In this document: piece after piece, positions 10,085 through 18,841 of the stretch
Position numbering within the stretch: the first letter of the stretch is position 1
Layout: each line of letters begins with the position of its first letter
NCBI GenBank assembly: GCA_035628995.1
Contig: DASPIR010000034.1
Span: 62,001 to 126,000, forward strand
Reading direction: 5' to 3'
Length of the DNA: 64,000 bases
DNA from: Clostridia bacterium
GTDB taxonomy: Bacteria > Bacillota > Clostridia > Lutisporales > Lutisporaceae
The notes under the pieces: generated by a model
Told to the model about the DNA's origin: nothing
What the model saw: the letters and a program-made list of their open reading frames with translations, nothing else
The model's database searches: none
Program-made: the position numbers and the translations under genes

Positions 10085-11104
10085 TTATCCTTTTTTTAGA
10101 TAAAGCGTTACTTCCTCCCTATTATGAAAAAGCTGCTTTACCGCTAAAACCTCAAATACCTCTTTATATATAGTAAGAACTTCCTTGATTGTCTTTCTTA
10201 CTTTGTCGCCCATAAGCTTCAAGGTTATTACAGCAGTTCCGCCAGACTTTAAGTATACTGAAGCATTATTTATGAGCCTTGCAGTGTTTTTAGGATTCCA
10301 GCTTATATCCGATGTCATCAGGTCAAAGCTGTCATTTTTCAGCTCCAACTCTGCAGCATTTGCTTTTATGAACTTGAAATTCGGATATTTGAACAGTCTG
10401 GCATCCATATCCCCCGTATCTACAGCGGTAACCTGAAGGCCATGCTCTAAAAGCACTGATGTCCATCCACCCGGAGCAGCCCCAAGATCAAGTGCGTAAC
10501 GGAACCCTCCCATCTCAATATTGAATACCTCAATGGCTTCCATTAGCTTATATTTGGCTCTTGAAACGTCATTCTCACTCTTTTTATAATGTATCATGCC
10601 ACCTGACCAGTCTGAGATATTGTCATCAGGGGTGCCAAGTCCTATACAGCACTTTTCAGACCACAGCAATATTGATATGATCTGCTCAGGCTCCTTAACC
10701 TCGGGAATAGCACCCATACTGTCTGTAAGCACAGCATCAACAGCACTTTTGACATCTATTGAGCTGTAAGGATAATCCCCCAGGCCCTTCCTGACTTGAA
10801 CAGCTATCCTTTGCCCCTCTGATATTCTGCTTCGATATTGCTTGACCGCATCAGCTGTCTTCTGGGGTCCGTCGGCTTCTAAATCAATAATATAGTCAAC
10901 TGCATTCATATGCCTTATAAATACCGGTTTCTTAGCCTTTACAGCCTGTATAAAATCAAGCTTCTCAAGCTTTGTTTCTATAATAGCGACCCCATTTTCT
11001 AAAAGCTTTACAACTCTTACGCTTCCATCTATCTCTTGCAATTCACTGAGACCTTGATTAAAGTATTGTGCTGAAGCAGTAATTACAAACACGCTGTTTT
11101 CCAT
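10085..11104 (-). CDS. RlmM/FtsJ-like 2'-O-methyltransferase
   Basis: SAM-dependent RNA ribose methyltransferase related to the 23S rRNA enzyme RlmM, 339 aa. The N-terminal half resembles a THUMP-like RNA-binding region. The Rossmann domain has the SAM motif DLGAAPGGWTSVL. The K-D-K-E catalytic tetrad of FtsJ-type enzymes can be placed: Lys in AKYKLMEA, Asp in MTSDISWNP, Lys in VITLKLMGD, Glu in NREEVTLYL. The exact target nucleotide is an inference from RlmM and could differ in a Gram-positive. The ATG lies directly after the DUF2500-type gene, in the same transcript. Confidence 0.85.
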   Translation of the reverse strand: MENSVFVITASAQYFNQGLSELQEIDGSVRVVKLLENGVAIIETKLEKLDFIQAVKAKKPVFIRHMNAVDYIIDLEADGPQKTADAVKQYRSRISEGQRIAVQVRKGLGDYPYSSIDVKSAVDAVLTDSMGAIPEVKEPEQIISILLWSEKCCIGLGTPDDNISDWSGGMIHYKKSENDVSRAKYKLMEAIEVFNIEMGGFRYALDLGAAPGGWTSVLLEHGLQVTAVDTGDMDARLFKYPNFKFIKANAAELELKNDSFDLMTSDISWNPKNTARLINNASVYLKSGGTAVITLKLMGDKVRKTIKEVLTIYKEVFEVLAVKQLFHNREEVTLYLKKG

Positions 11105-11119
11105 CGTTTACTTCCTTTC

Positions 11120-11491
11120 CTATCCACGTTCTCTTTCAAAATCAATAAATCTTGTACCCCGGTGAGTCAGCATTCCCGCATCACCTTCCACATCCAGTCC
11201 GAAAAGCGAGCTGCTTACAGGGAACTCCAATCGTTCTCCCTTCTCAGTTTCAAAGGTAACATAATAACTGGTATGTGCACTCATATTTCCATGCCCGCCC
11301 CAGGTATGTGTACGTTTTGCTAAAAGCCTTGCAGGTATACACTCCTCCGGAATCCCGCTGTTTCTCACATACTGACTGACTCCTTTAACTAAAGATGTTA
11401 TGAATACCATAACCACAATTGCAAAGACTATGAATATAAAAAACGGAACAGCCGAAAACATAAATGAATCGAATGGATTTCCAAAGCCCAT
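11120..11491 (-). CDS. DUF2500-family membrane protein
   Basis: A 123-aa protein with one transmembrane helix (about residues 10-35) and a C-terminal beta-rich domain. That domain matches the DUF2500 pattern: THTWGG, SYYVTFE, RLEFPVS and EGDAGMLTHRGTRF. The function of the family is unknown. A longer frame starts at a TTG five codons upstream, but those codons encode the ribosome binding site GGGAGGGG, so I chose the ATG at 11491. First of three minus-strand genes with the methyltransferase and LD-carboxypeptidase. Confidence 0.8.
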   Translation of the reverse strand: MGFGNPFDSFMFSAVPFFIFIVFAIVVMVFITSLVKGVSQYVRNSGIPEECIPARLLAKRTHTWGGHGNMSAHTSYYVTFETEKGERLEFPVSSSLFGLDVEGDAGMLTHRGTRFIDFERERG

Positions 11492-11668
11492 AAATACCCC
11501 TCCCAAGCTTCTGTATTAATATAGAAACAGTTTATTAAAAAGGCATCAAATATGTGTATGTTATAAATCTATTATTTCTAGGTTTATAAAATTTAGCCAA
11601 TTATACCAGAATAATTCGAAACCACAAATATAATAACAGATATACTTATGTTTAGCTATATTATACCA

Positions 11669-11706
11669 AAAATAACGTTCCGCATCACTGCGGAACGCTA
11701 TTTTAA
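11669..11706 (-). terminator. Terminator of YhcN-type gene
   Basis: Minus-strand hairpin AGCGTTCCGCAGTGATGCGGAACGTT followed by ATTTTTGG, 14 bp after the stop codon of the lipoprotein gene. Confidence 0.85.
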
Positions 11707-11719
11707 TCTCAAATGCTTA

Positions 11720-12616
11720 TTACTGCCTTACGGGATTTAATCCCCTTATGAGCGTAGTAAGCTCATTTCTAAAGCCACTTATAGGACTTCCGCTCTTGAC
11801 TCTATCTCCGACGCTCCTAAGTCTTTCAAAAAAGTCGGCATCTGTGCTGACATACACTGTTTGTATTCTCGGATCAGTTGATTTCACCCTCTGGGCGCAT
11901 GATCGTTTTACTGCATCAAGACCAGTTGCGTTCCCATAGGAAATATTTCTGCCTGTAAGGTCCCCATCAGTATCTATACCTACATAAGCCGTATTTCCAT
12001 TTACAACAACAGTCGCGTTGTCAACGCCGGCCATTTGTTCGATGGATCTTGCTATTCCATCAGCCTGAGTTGTTCCTCCGGTATTATTCAATCCATAGTT
12101 TGGAGAGTTGTTGCTTCCTCCAACATTTCTATAATCATTCCCATATCCGCCATACATGCCTTGATTATAGCCACCGTACCCGCCATAACCGCCGTAGTAA
12201 GATGGGGTGCCTATTCCAGTTGCTCCTCCGCCATAGTTGTCTTTACCTGGTAGTGTGCCATAGTTGCCTTTTGATGCTACTCCGCCATAGTTGCCAGTAG
12301 TTCCTGTTCCGCCATAGTTGGTTCCAGCTCCTGTTGCGCCATAACCGCCATAGCCTGGATTGTTTCCTGCTCCGGGATTGTTTCCTGTGCCATAACCTAA
12401 ATCGTAGGGGTTATTAGAACTTGGCCCCATACCATTATATGTGCCTGTGTTTGTGCGATTACCTGTTGTTGTGCCTGTACCACGGTTGTAATTGTAGCCC
12501 GTGGTACCCTGCCCTGGCTGTACTGGTGTTTGCAGAGGTCTTCTAACTGCACAAGCTGTAAACACGAATGCAAAAACCAATACTAAAGCTAATATGACAC
12601 CTGTTTTTCTTCTCAT
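11720..12616 (-). CDS. YhcN/YlaJ-family sporulation lipoprotein, Gly/Asn/Tyr-rich
   Basis: Secreted lipoprotein: signal peptide with lipobox FTAC (Cys about residue 22). A roughly 130-residue low-complexity tract of Gly, Asn, Tyr and Thr follows (repeats of NYGG, GYGG, TGTT). The C-terminal YhcN/YlaJ domain contains IEQMAGVDNATVVVNG, AYVGID and ALDAVKRSCAQRVKSTDP. Family members are spore-membrane or coat lipoproteins in Bacillus. The Gly/Tyr/Asn tract is unusually long and resembles coat or adhesive low-complexity proteins. Single-gene unit with its own terminator. 298 aa. Confidence 0.85.
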   Translation of the reverse strand: MRRKTGVILALVLVFAFVFTACAVRRPLQTPVQPGQGTTGYNYNRGTGTTTGNRTNTGTYNGMGPSSNNPYDLGYGTGNNPGAGNNPGYGGYGATGAGTNYGGTGTTGNYGGVASKGNYGTLPGKDNYGGGATGIGTPSYYGGYGGYGGYNQGMYGGYGNDYRNVGGSNNSPNYGLNNTGGTTQADGIARSIEQMAGVDNATVVVNGNTAYVGIDTDGDLTGRNISYGNATGLDAVKRSCAQRVKSTDPRIQTVYVSTDADFFERLRSVGDRVKSGSPISGFRNELTTLIRGLNPVRQ

Positions 12617-12719
12617 AGGCTGTTATTCCTCCATATTTTTTATTTTTGGTTTTGCATTTATATTTTTCGCTAATCTTCTAATAATATTAAAAAACTTATT
12701 TACTTTTATTCCAAATAAA

Positions 12720-12746
12720 AAAGCTGCAATTTCTTGCAGCTTTTGG
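12720..12746 (-). terminator. Terminator of nucleoside kinase gene
   Basis: Minus-strand AAAAGCTGCAAGAAATTGCAGCTTTTT: a 9-10 bp stem with a loop of about 6 nt and a U-tract, 8 bp after the stop codon. Confidence 0.8.
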
Positions 12747-12753
12747 TTGCTTA

Positions 12754-14418
12754 TCAATCTTTTTCAAAGAAACAGCTCTTGCCCACGAACTCCCTCAGTA
12801 TCGAATTGGTAGGAATCTCTTCTATATCTGCATTTAGGAAATATTGCAGAAATTTTGAAAGTCTCTTTGCTTCTATATATTCCGGGACGCTGTTATCTAT
12901 CTTCTCCAGCTGTGGCAAAGCTATCTGATTCAACACAGCCAGCTCATATACCAGAGATGAATTGAACATTATATCAGCTTCCTCCTGGAAGGGGTAAATA
13001 TAAGTATCTTCCCCTCGTCTCACCGAGTCCCATCGTTTTATTGTGGAAAGTGCATCTGCAGACCTGAACTGGAAATCCCTCACTATGCGCCTTATAAGTC
13101 TTAAATCGGATGTAGGAATCCTGTTATGGTCATCTATGCTGAGGTGTGTGAGGGCGCTTATATAAATCTTGAACTTTTGCTCCCTGGGAATATCCTGTGT
13201 GAGTGTTTCGTTGAGGCCATGTATTCCTTCAACCACAAGCACCTGCTCTTCACTGATCCTCAGTTTTTTGCCCCTCCACTCCCTATTCCCTGTATGGAAG
13301 TTGAAAGAAGGCATTTCCACTTCCTCACCTTTAATTAGTCTCCTGATTACATCATTAAAAGTAACTATATCAATTGCAGCTATTGTCTCAAAATCAAAAT
13401 CTCCAAATTCATCTATAGGGGTATCCACTCTGTCCTTAAAGAAATCATCTATTGATATGGGAACCGGCTTCAAGCCATTAACTCTCAACTGAACCGACAG
13501 ACGCTGGGCAAAGGTTGTTTTCCCAGATGAGGATGGTCCGGCTATAAGCACAAGCTTCTTATTGTTTGAAGCAGAAATCATATCTGCAATCTGTGCGATT
13601 TTCTTTTCATGGAGACCCTCAGCAACCGCTATTACCTCACTGATTCTGCCTCCATTTATCGCGTCGTTCAAATGACTTATATTTTCCAGCTCCAATATCT
13701 TTCCCCAATTTTCAAACTCTCTGAATATATTGAAAAGCTTTTTTTGCTCCTTGTATTCGGGCAGCTGGTTGGGAGTTGACTTCTCAGGAAACCTCAGCAC
13801 GAGTCCCGGCTTATTGAATTTCAGATCAAACAGTTTGAGATACCCGGTAGAGGGAACCATATATCCATAGAAATAATCATGGTAACCGTGACAGCTGTAT
13901 ACATTGATGTACTTTTTCTTACGATATTTTATCAAATCCACCTTATCCAGCTGTTGAGTGCTCTTAAAAAGTTCTATGGCCTCAGTACTGGCTATTTTTC
14001 TTTTTTCAAAGGGTATATCCTGTTTTTGAAGCTCCCACATTTTTTCTTCTATTTTTATAATATCCGGCTGTGTCAAAGGCTCATTCTTATGAACCTCACA
14101 ATAAAGCCCTTTGTTGAGGGAATGCTCTACTGTGACCCTGCACCCTTTGAATACCTCTTTTGCCGCTATTATAAACAGAAAAGCCAAGCTTCTCGAGTAA
14201 AACCTGTTCCCATAGCCTGTAGTTCTATCAATAAACTGCAGAGTGCAATCCTTTTGGATTTCAACCCACAATTCCTTAAGCTCGTTATTCATAATTGCTC
14301 CAACAATATCTGATTTAAAGCCCTGCTGAAAATCTTTTGCGATCTCCGAAAGCTTGGTTCCCTTTGGATATTCCTTGTTTATACCTTGGGGAAATGTCAT
14401 TAATACCATATCTTTCAT
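12754..14418 (-). CDS. Uridine-kinase-like nucleoside kinase with TGS/tRNA-synthetase-editing-like N terminus
   Basis: A 554-aa composite kinase. The N terminus (1-60) looks like a TGS-type beta-grasp domain. Residues 60-200 resemble the second additional domain of threonyl- and alanyl-tRNA synthetases (YSRSLAFLFIIAA, CHGYHDYFYG). The C-terminal PRK/Udk-type kinase has Walker A GPSSSGKTTFAQRL (about 293), the substrate motif SIDDFFKDR and VLVVEGIHGLN. Clostridial proteins of this layout are annotated as nucleoside or uridine kinases. It presumably phosphorylates a nucleoside with GTP or ATP; the substrate is not proven. Monocistronic, with its own terminator. Confidence 0.85.
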   Translation of the reverse strand: MKDMVLMTFPQGINKEYPKGTKLSEIAKDFQQGFKSDIVGAIMNNELKELWVEIQKDCTLQFIDRTTGYGNRFYSRSLAFLFIIAAKEVFKGCRVTVEHSLNKGLYCEVHKNEPLTQPDIIKIEEKMWELQKQDIPFEKRKIASTEAIELFKSTQQLDKVDLIKYRKKKYINVYSCHGYHDYFYGYMVPSTGYLKLFDLKFNKPGLVLRFPEKSTPNQLPEYKEQKKLFNIFREFENWGKILELENISHLNDAINGGRISEVIAVAEGLHEKKIAQIADMISASNNKKLVLIAGPSSSGKTTFAQRLSVQLRVNGLKPVPISIDDFFKDRVDTPIDEFGDFDFETIAAIDIVTFNDVIRRLIKGEEVEMPSFNFHTGNREWRGKKLRISEEQVLVVEGIHGLNETLTQDIPREQKFKIYISALTHLSIDDHNRIPTSDLRLIRRIVRDFQFRSADALSTIKRWDSVRRGEDTYIYPFQEEADIMFNSSLVYELAVLNQIALPQLEKIDNSVPEYIEAKRLSKFLQYFLNADIEEIPTNSILREFVGKSCFFEKD

Positions 14419-14730
14419 AATTCAAGCCTCCAATCATAATAGATTATTATCCCGCATTATCAAAATAAAAATCGTGCAAATATACATCACTATCTTATTC
14501 ACCATAAATAAAAATTACCATATTTTTTGAGTAGTAATATGTTTATTTTCGTCAGTAATGTTTAAAATCCTTTATTTAATACAGCTTTATCATTTCCTAC
14601 TAAATTTAGAAATATTTATATTTAAATTGAGTAGACTTTATAATAGAATATATATGCTGAAACATATTTGTTTTACAGGTTTTAACGGTACCGCAGTACT
14701 GTGTTATGAAAAATGAAAGGTGGGTCATGT
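14419..14730. other. AT-rich divergent intergenic region
   Basis: About 310 bp between the divergent nucleoside kinase and AIM24-type genes. A TATAAT at 14639-14644 could serve the plus-strand gene, but no good -35 partner stands at 17 bp. I see no RNA gene or repeat. Confidence 0.5.
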
Positions 14731-15573
14731 ATGCTTAATTACAAAATAGTCGGCAACGCAATGCAGCAGATTGTTGTGGAGCTAGGAGCTAATCAGCTGA
14801 TGTACAGTGAAGCCGGAAAATTCCTATGGAAAACAGACAATATCAAATTTGAGACTTCCTTCAATGTAAGTGACAAAAAAGGTCACTTTGAAGAAAAAGG
14901 CGGCGGGGGACTCCTTGGCAAGTTCATGGATACCGCTGTCAATGTGGGTAAAAGAAAGCTGGCAGGGGAGTCTGCTGCATTTCAAGTATTCAATGTTACT
15001 CATGGGCAAAGCGGCTTGGTAACTTTCGCCCAGACTATTCCCGGTGAAATAAAGGCTCTGAATATTGAAGACTTTGGTGAGCTGTATGTTCAGAAGGACG
15101 GCTTCCTGGCAGCAGAAAACACAGTAGACTTTGATATCGCACTTACAAAGAAGGTTGGCGCTGGCTTCTTCGGTGGTGAAGGCTTCATCCTTGAGAAATT
15201 TACAGACAAAGGTACTCTTTTCATTGGTGCCTGCGGTAATTTCATAGAGCTTAATCCTGCGGATTACGGCGGAAAGATACAGATAGACACCGGCGCTCTG
15301 GTTGCCTTTGATAAGAATATTGATTATGATATTGAATGGGTAGGTAAAAGTGCAGGCCAGGTAGCCAAGAACCTCTTGTTAGGCGGAGAAGGACTTTTCC
15401 TCGCCACTCTCTCAGGAAACGGAAAGGTACTACTCCAAAGCATGAACATAACAACCCTGGCTAGAACGCTTTTCAGGAACGCAACCAAATCATCTGCTGA
15501 AGACAGAAGCAGCGGCAACGTGCTCGGCGGGCTTGGCAGCCTCCTTGGAGAACTAGGCGGCGATAAGTATTAA
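14731..15573 (+). CDS. AIM24/TIGR00266-family protein
   Basis: A 280-aa beta-rich protein of the family related to the mitochondrial biogenesis protein AIM24; the bacterial function is unknown. Typical features are MQQIVVELGANQLMYSEAGKF near the N terminus, the Gly-rich KGGGGLLGKF, several G-F-F/L-G-G-E repeats (GAGFFGGEGFILEKF, LLGGEGLFLATL) and a Gly/Leu-rich C-terminal tail. A frame starting at 14713 exists, but its codons include the ribosome binding site AAAGGTGGG. The ATG at 14731 is therefore preferred. Followed at once by a terminator. Confidence 0.85.
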   Translation: MLNYKIVGNAMQQIVVELGANQLMYSEAGKFLWKTDNIKFETSFNVSDKKGHFEEKGGGGLLGKFMDTAVNVGKRKLAGESAAFQVFNVTHGQSGLVTFAQTIPGEIKALNIEDFGELYVQKDGFLAAENTVDFDIALTKKVGAGFFGGEGFILEKFTDKGTLFIGACGNFIELNPADYGGKIQIDTGALVAFDKNIDYDIEWVGKSAGQVAKNLLLGGEGLFLATLSGNGKVLLQSMNITTLARTLFRNATKSSAEDRSSGNVLGGLGSLLGELGGDKY

Positions 15574-15580
15574 GCTATTT

Positions 15581-15612
15581 AAAGCTCCGATAAATGTATC
15601 GGAGCTTTTTAG
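15581..15612 (+). terminator. Terminator of AIM24-family gene
   Basis: AAAGCTCCGATAAATGTATCGGAGCTTTTT: an 11-bp stem with a U-tract, 8 bp after the stop. Confidence 0.9.
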
Positions 15613-15755
15613 TGTACATAATAACTTACCAAAGATGTAAACAATTTGTAACAACTGGCTCCAGCCTATATCATTATGTTTTCTATTCTAATATAATAAC
15701 ATTAAGGAAAGTAATTAATGCTAATACTCTTTATTCCTCCCCCTCATTTTAAAGA

Positions 15756-15789
15756 ATGCGGCATTTATAGGAAACTATAAATGCCGCAT
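15756..15789. repeat. Perfect 15-bp-arm hairpin with GAAA loop
   Basis: ATGCGGCATTTATAG - GAAA - CTATAAATGCCGCAT, a perfect palindrome with a GNRA tetraloop. It lies in the 325-bp gap between the AIM24-family and HAD genes. Neither strand has a clean U-tract after it, and it is 110 bp from the HAD start. It may be a leader structure or a small-RNA element. The rest of the gap (15613-15898) shows nothing else recognisable. Confidence 0.65.
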
Positions 15790-15898
15790 GTTGCTTTGCC
15801 TTTCTCTGCTCATATTTCATTTACATTTCTCAGATTATTATATATATTATTCTTTGAGACCATAATTATATTTATTTTAATAAGGGAGAAAAATACTG

Positions 15899-16621
15899 AT
15901 GATTGATACTATTTTATTTGATTTGGACGGAACACTTCTGCCTCTTGATATGCAAAGATTCACTGAGATTTATTTTAAAGAAATGGGAAATATGTTTAAG
16001 GATATGATGGATCCCAAGCTGCTTGTAAAATACATCTGGACCGCAACCGAAGAGATGGTAGAAAATACTGAATATAAGACAAACGAAGAAGTATTCATGA
16101 ATAAATTCCAGCAGCTTATCGGCGGGGATATCAGCAAGTATCAGAAGCGATTTGATGATTTCTATGACACTCTATATCACAAGACAAGAGAATCCGTACA
16201 GAGCCAGGCATTAATAAAAGAGAGCATTAAACTGCTCAAAGAGAAAAATTATAAGCTCGTTGTCGCTACCAATCCCCTATTTCCACGCAAGGCGATATAT
16301 CATAGGATTGAGTGGGCAGGGCTTGATTTGAAGGATTTCGCATATATTACATCTTACGAAGATAATCATTACTGCAAGCCACAGCTGCACTATTACAAGG
16401 AAATACTTGAGGTGATAGGTAAACGACCTGAGCAGTGCATGATGGTAGGAAATGATGTACAGGAGGATCTAGTCGCCCTTAAGCTGGGACTGAAAACCTT
16501 CCTGATAAGAAACCATATGATACATAGAACACAGGATGAAATAGACAGCACTTACGAAGGGGTCTATGAGGATTTCTATAATTTTGTGAAAGGTATGGAT
16601 GCTGTCAGCGCGTCTTCCTAA
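15899..16621 (+). CDS. HAD-superfamily hydrolase
   Basis: Haloacid-dehalogenase-type phosphatase, 240 aa, cytoplasmic. Motif I is FDLDGTLLP (Asp nucleophile at about residue 8 and +2 Asp), motif II Thr is in VVATNPLFP, motif III Lys is in YCKPQLHYY, and motif IV is MVGNDVQEDLVA. A helical cap (about 15-95) places it with the C1-cap phosphoglycolate phosphatase-like group. The substrate cannot be inferred. Its last 17 bp overlap the 3' end of the convergent CPBP gene. Confidence 0.85.
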   Translation: MIDTILFDLDGTLLPLDMQRFTEIYFKEMGNMFKDMMDPKLLVKYIWTATEEMVENTEYKTNEEVFMNKFQQLIGGDISKYQKRFDDFYDTLYHKTRESVQSQALIKESIKLLKEKNYKLVVATNPLFPRKAIYHRIEWAGLDLKDFAYITSYEDNHYCKPQLHYYKEILEVIGKRPEQCMMVGNDVQEDLVALKLGLKTFLIRNHMIHRTQDEIDSTYEGVYEDFYNFVKGMDAVSASS

Positions 16622-17399
16622 GCATTGCTCTGATAGCCCAGACAGCCGGTATAAGCGTGATGGCAGTTATTATTATGAGATAAAAACTGCCGCTATAGTA
16701 TTTTGCAAGAGAAATCAAATCGTTGTAAAAGTGAGCTAAAAAGCTTATCCAGATATTGCCCGTATACAAAGTGACAAAGAATACCGGTATATAAGCAATA
16801 CCTATAGGAATTGCGGCATTAAATCCCCAGCCGAAGGTGTGCAGAATACCAAAAATCAAAGCAGCGGAAAGTATGCTTCCAAATAACCTGCATTTCCCAG
16901 GAAGCTTCATATATTTATATAAGAAAGAAACCAGAAGCAAATTCAGGAGTTCTTCTGCAAAGGCTATCAGTGGCAGGAGCATAACCTTGGTTATTAACTC
17001 TGCGGATGTGCTGCCCGCCGCATCTATCTGCTGCGGGGCAATGGGAAAAATGCCTGTTGCTATAAGCAAATTACTTATTATCCCTATTAGTGACATTAGT
17101 ATAACGGGATAAATAAATATAGTGTCCAGCCTATGCCCGATGAAAACGGGCATTTTTTTATTCTCCCCCGGAAAACTCAAATAGCTGCTTAAGCTCTTGA
17201 ATAGCAGCATGCATAAAATCACTAATGATATATAATAGGCACCGCCGAAAACAGATGTGAATAAGAAGCTTTTACTTTTATTGATAAGAAAAAGGCACAA
17301 TAGTGTCCAAACAAACACTATTGTACCATTTAAGATACTTACCCCAGTGTATACGTTACCCTCTGCCTTTTTTATAGCTCTCTCCAGTTTGACATTCAT
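16605..17399 (-). CDS. CPBP-family (Abi) intramembrane protease-like protein
   Basis: Multi-pass membrane protein, 264 aa with about seven hydrophobic segments. It shows CPBP/Abi motifs: EE in FAEELLNLLL, F-x3-H in FGILHTFGWG, and H-x3-N/D in LAHFYNDL. The first motif lacks the arginine of the usual EExxxR, so proteolytic activity is uncertain. Relatives process prenylated proteins or confer bacteriocin self-immunity. The ribosome binding site GGGGTG precedes the ATG. Convergent overlap with the HAD gene. Confidence 0.75.
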   Translation of the reverse strand: MNVKLERAIKKAEGNVYTGVSILNGTIVFVWTLLCLFLINKSKSFLFTSVFGGAYYISLVILCMLLFKSLSSYLSFPGENKKMPVFIGHRLDTIFIYPVILMSLIGIISNLLIATGIFPIAPQQIDAAGSTSAELITKVMLLPLIAFAEELLNLLLVSFLYKYMKLPGKCRLFGSILSAALIFGILHTFGWGFNAAIPIGIAYIPVFFVTLYTGNIWISFLAHFYNDLISLAKYYSGSFYLIIITAITLIPAVWAIRAMLRKTR

Positions 17400-17434
17400 G
17401 AATTTGCACCCCGTTATTTACTGCGGAAGCTGCA

Positions 17435-17755
17435 TTAGCTGATTCTCAGCTTAAGCTCCTCCAGTCTGTTTACATCGAAATTTGCTATGTACTCTCTGAG
17501 ATTGTACCACTCCAAATTGCTGTTGCTGTAATACTCCCTATCTATTAATTCGGCAATTGTTTGAGCAAGATTACACCTTGTCTCCACATTTTCAGCCTTT
17601 TTTATTGAGCGGTACTTTTCGAGAACAAGTGATGTTGCAAGTGTGAGCTTGCCATTATGGACCATCAGGTAATCGTCGCTGAACTCTAGAACATGGGGCC
17701 CCTTTCGTATGAGCTTAACAAATATCATTTCTTTTTCATGCTCAATATTTGTCAT
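17435..17755 (-). CDS. Hypothetical protein, 106 aa
   Basis: Small soluble protein with mixed charge, no signal peptide, no cysteine motif and no family I recognise. The central region looks helical (LVLEKYRSIKKAENVETRCNL, AQTIAELIDREYY). GGGAGTGAGG upstream of the ATG is a good ribosome binding site, and codon usage resembles the neighbours, so it is probably a real gene. It lies 35 bp upstream of the CPBP gene on the same strand and may share its transcript. Confidence 0.55.
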   Translation of the reverse strand: MTNIEHEKEMIFVKLIRKGPHVLEFSDDYLMVHNGKLTLATSLVLEKYRSIKKAENVETRCNLAQTIAELIDREYYSNSNLEWYNLREYIANFDVNRLEELKLRIS

Positions 17756-17910
17756 AGCCTCACTCCCTTTCTTTTATGAGTATACACTAAGTAATCCATG
17801 ATTATTATAGCATACCCCCCTATGATGCAAGCCTCTTTTATATTATCTGTCGAATATTCTGGGTAATTGGCATACACTTACCTTTTATCAAATATTTAAT
17901 GAAAAAATTT

Positions 17911-17943
17911 AAAAGAGCATTCCCCTAAGAGAATACTCTTTTG
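17911..17943. terminator. Terminator of excisionase-fold gene
   Basis: AAAAGAGCATTCCCCTAAGAGAATACTCTTTT, an imperfect 12-bp stem flanked by A and T runs, 15 bp after the stop of the minus-strand gene at 17958. Confidence 0.75.
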
Positions 17944-17957
17944 TATTTTCTGCAATG

Positions 17958-18338
17958 TCAGTTGCCAGTATTTTCACCTTTATTTCCCTTTAACCACTCA
18001 TCTATAGCTTCTTTACCGAACCTATATTCACCACCTATATTTACATAAGGAAGTCCTACACCTGGTGCATCAATCATGTCATATACTTGATTAATATTTA
18101 TATTCAGATACTCTGCAAGTTCCGTAGGTGTGAACACATCCTTTTCCTTTGCTTCAGTCTTTGGCTGAATTAAATTCTGATTGTTCGCACTGCTCTGGAC
18201 TCTGGCAAGCTGCACTTCAAGCAGATCAAGCTTGCTGCTCATCCCATCAAGCCTGTTATTTAGCGTATTCAATAAAAATCCATTGGCAGCAATTAGTATA
18301 ACACCCAATACAACTAAGATTATACCTATCTTCTTCAT
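17958..18338 (-). CDS. Membrane-anchored protein with excisionase-type HTH
   Basis: A 126-aa protein. It has an N-terminal transmembrane helix (residues about 4-24), a short coiled coil (NTLNNRLDGMSSKLDLLEVQL) and a C-terminal domain of the excisionase/MerR-like HTH_17 type (FTPTELAEYLNININQVYDMI, then YRFGKEAIDEWLKG). Joining this DNA-binding fold to a membrane anchor is unusual; it may tether DNA or act as a membrane-bound regulator. It lies next to the structured-RNA locus and the tRNA-Lys island, but outside the island's left repeat. Function unknown. Confidence 0.65.
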   Translation of the reverse strand: MKKIGIILVVLGVILIAANGFLLNTLNNRLDGMSSKLDLLEVQLARVQSSANNQNLIQPKTEAKEKDVFTPTELAEYLNININQVYDMIDAPGVGLPYVNIGGEYRFGKEAIDEWLKGNKGENTGN

Positions 18339-18479
18339 TCATTAACCTCCCATTACTATTGAGAATAACTAATTCATAAGAAATTATATTCAGATAGCAC
18401 TTAATAAAGACTTTTTCTATCATATCATAATGTGATGTACAATGCAGTAAGGAATTGGATTCCCAGGAAAAATCCAAAG

Positions 18480-18840
18480 AAATAAAAAAACCTTGAATCT
18501 TCAAGGAGTGGCTAATGCGAAATAAGCGACAATTGAGCAGCCATGTATAGCACGGTATAACTATACAAATCTTGATGGTACTAACTCTCTGCGCCTAAGA
18601 AAAGTCTACCGCCTTCCAAAGGCCATCCTTGGCCCTGGAAGGCTTGCTCGGCATCCTTGCCTTGCATACGACTGTTTCTAAGGCTCCGTTCCTAAGTACC
18701 ATTAACAAGCTTTGTATAAGTATACCTTTGCTATTACATGGCTGCTTACATAGTGTATATTGTTTATTCAGGCTACGAAGCTTTTGGATAGTTCTTCGGC
18801 TAGCTGCCCTTGATTGCTCAAGGGTTTGCTTATTATAAAT
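18480..18840 (-). ncRNA. Candidate large structured non-coding RNA
   Basis: About 350 nt with no credible reading frame but strong nested pairing on the minus strand. Arms at 18535-18584 and 18692-18747 are complementary over about 50 bp (core AGCAGCCATGTA...GGTATA...CTATACAAA...CTTG...ATGGTACT). They enclose a region with the stem GCCTTCCA/TGGAAGGC (18611-18643), topped by GGCCAAGGATGGCC, and a second small hairpin GGCAAGGATGCC (18650-18661). The minus-strand end is a clean intrinsic terminator, CCTTGAAGATTCAAGGTTTTTTTA (18483-18506). It begins just after a degraded tRNA-Lys 3' half. I cannot assign an Rfam family; large clostridial RNAs such as the raiA motif are worth comparing. Confidence 0.55.
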
Positions 18841-18841
18841 A

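Noticed and set aside
18629-18838. 69-codon plus-strand frame in the structured-RNA locus
   Set aside because: It is a by-product of GC-rich stems; there is no ribosome binding site, and the opposite strand ends in a terminator that explains the region better.
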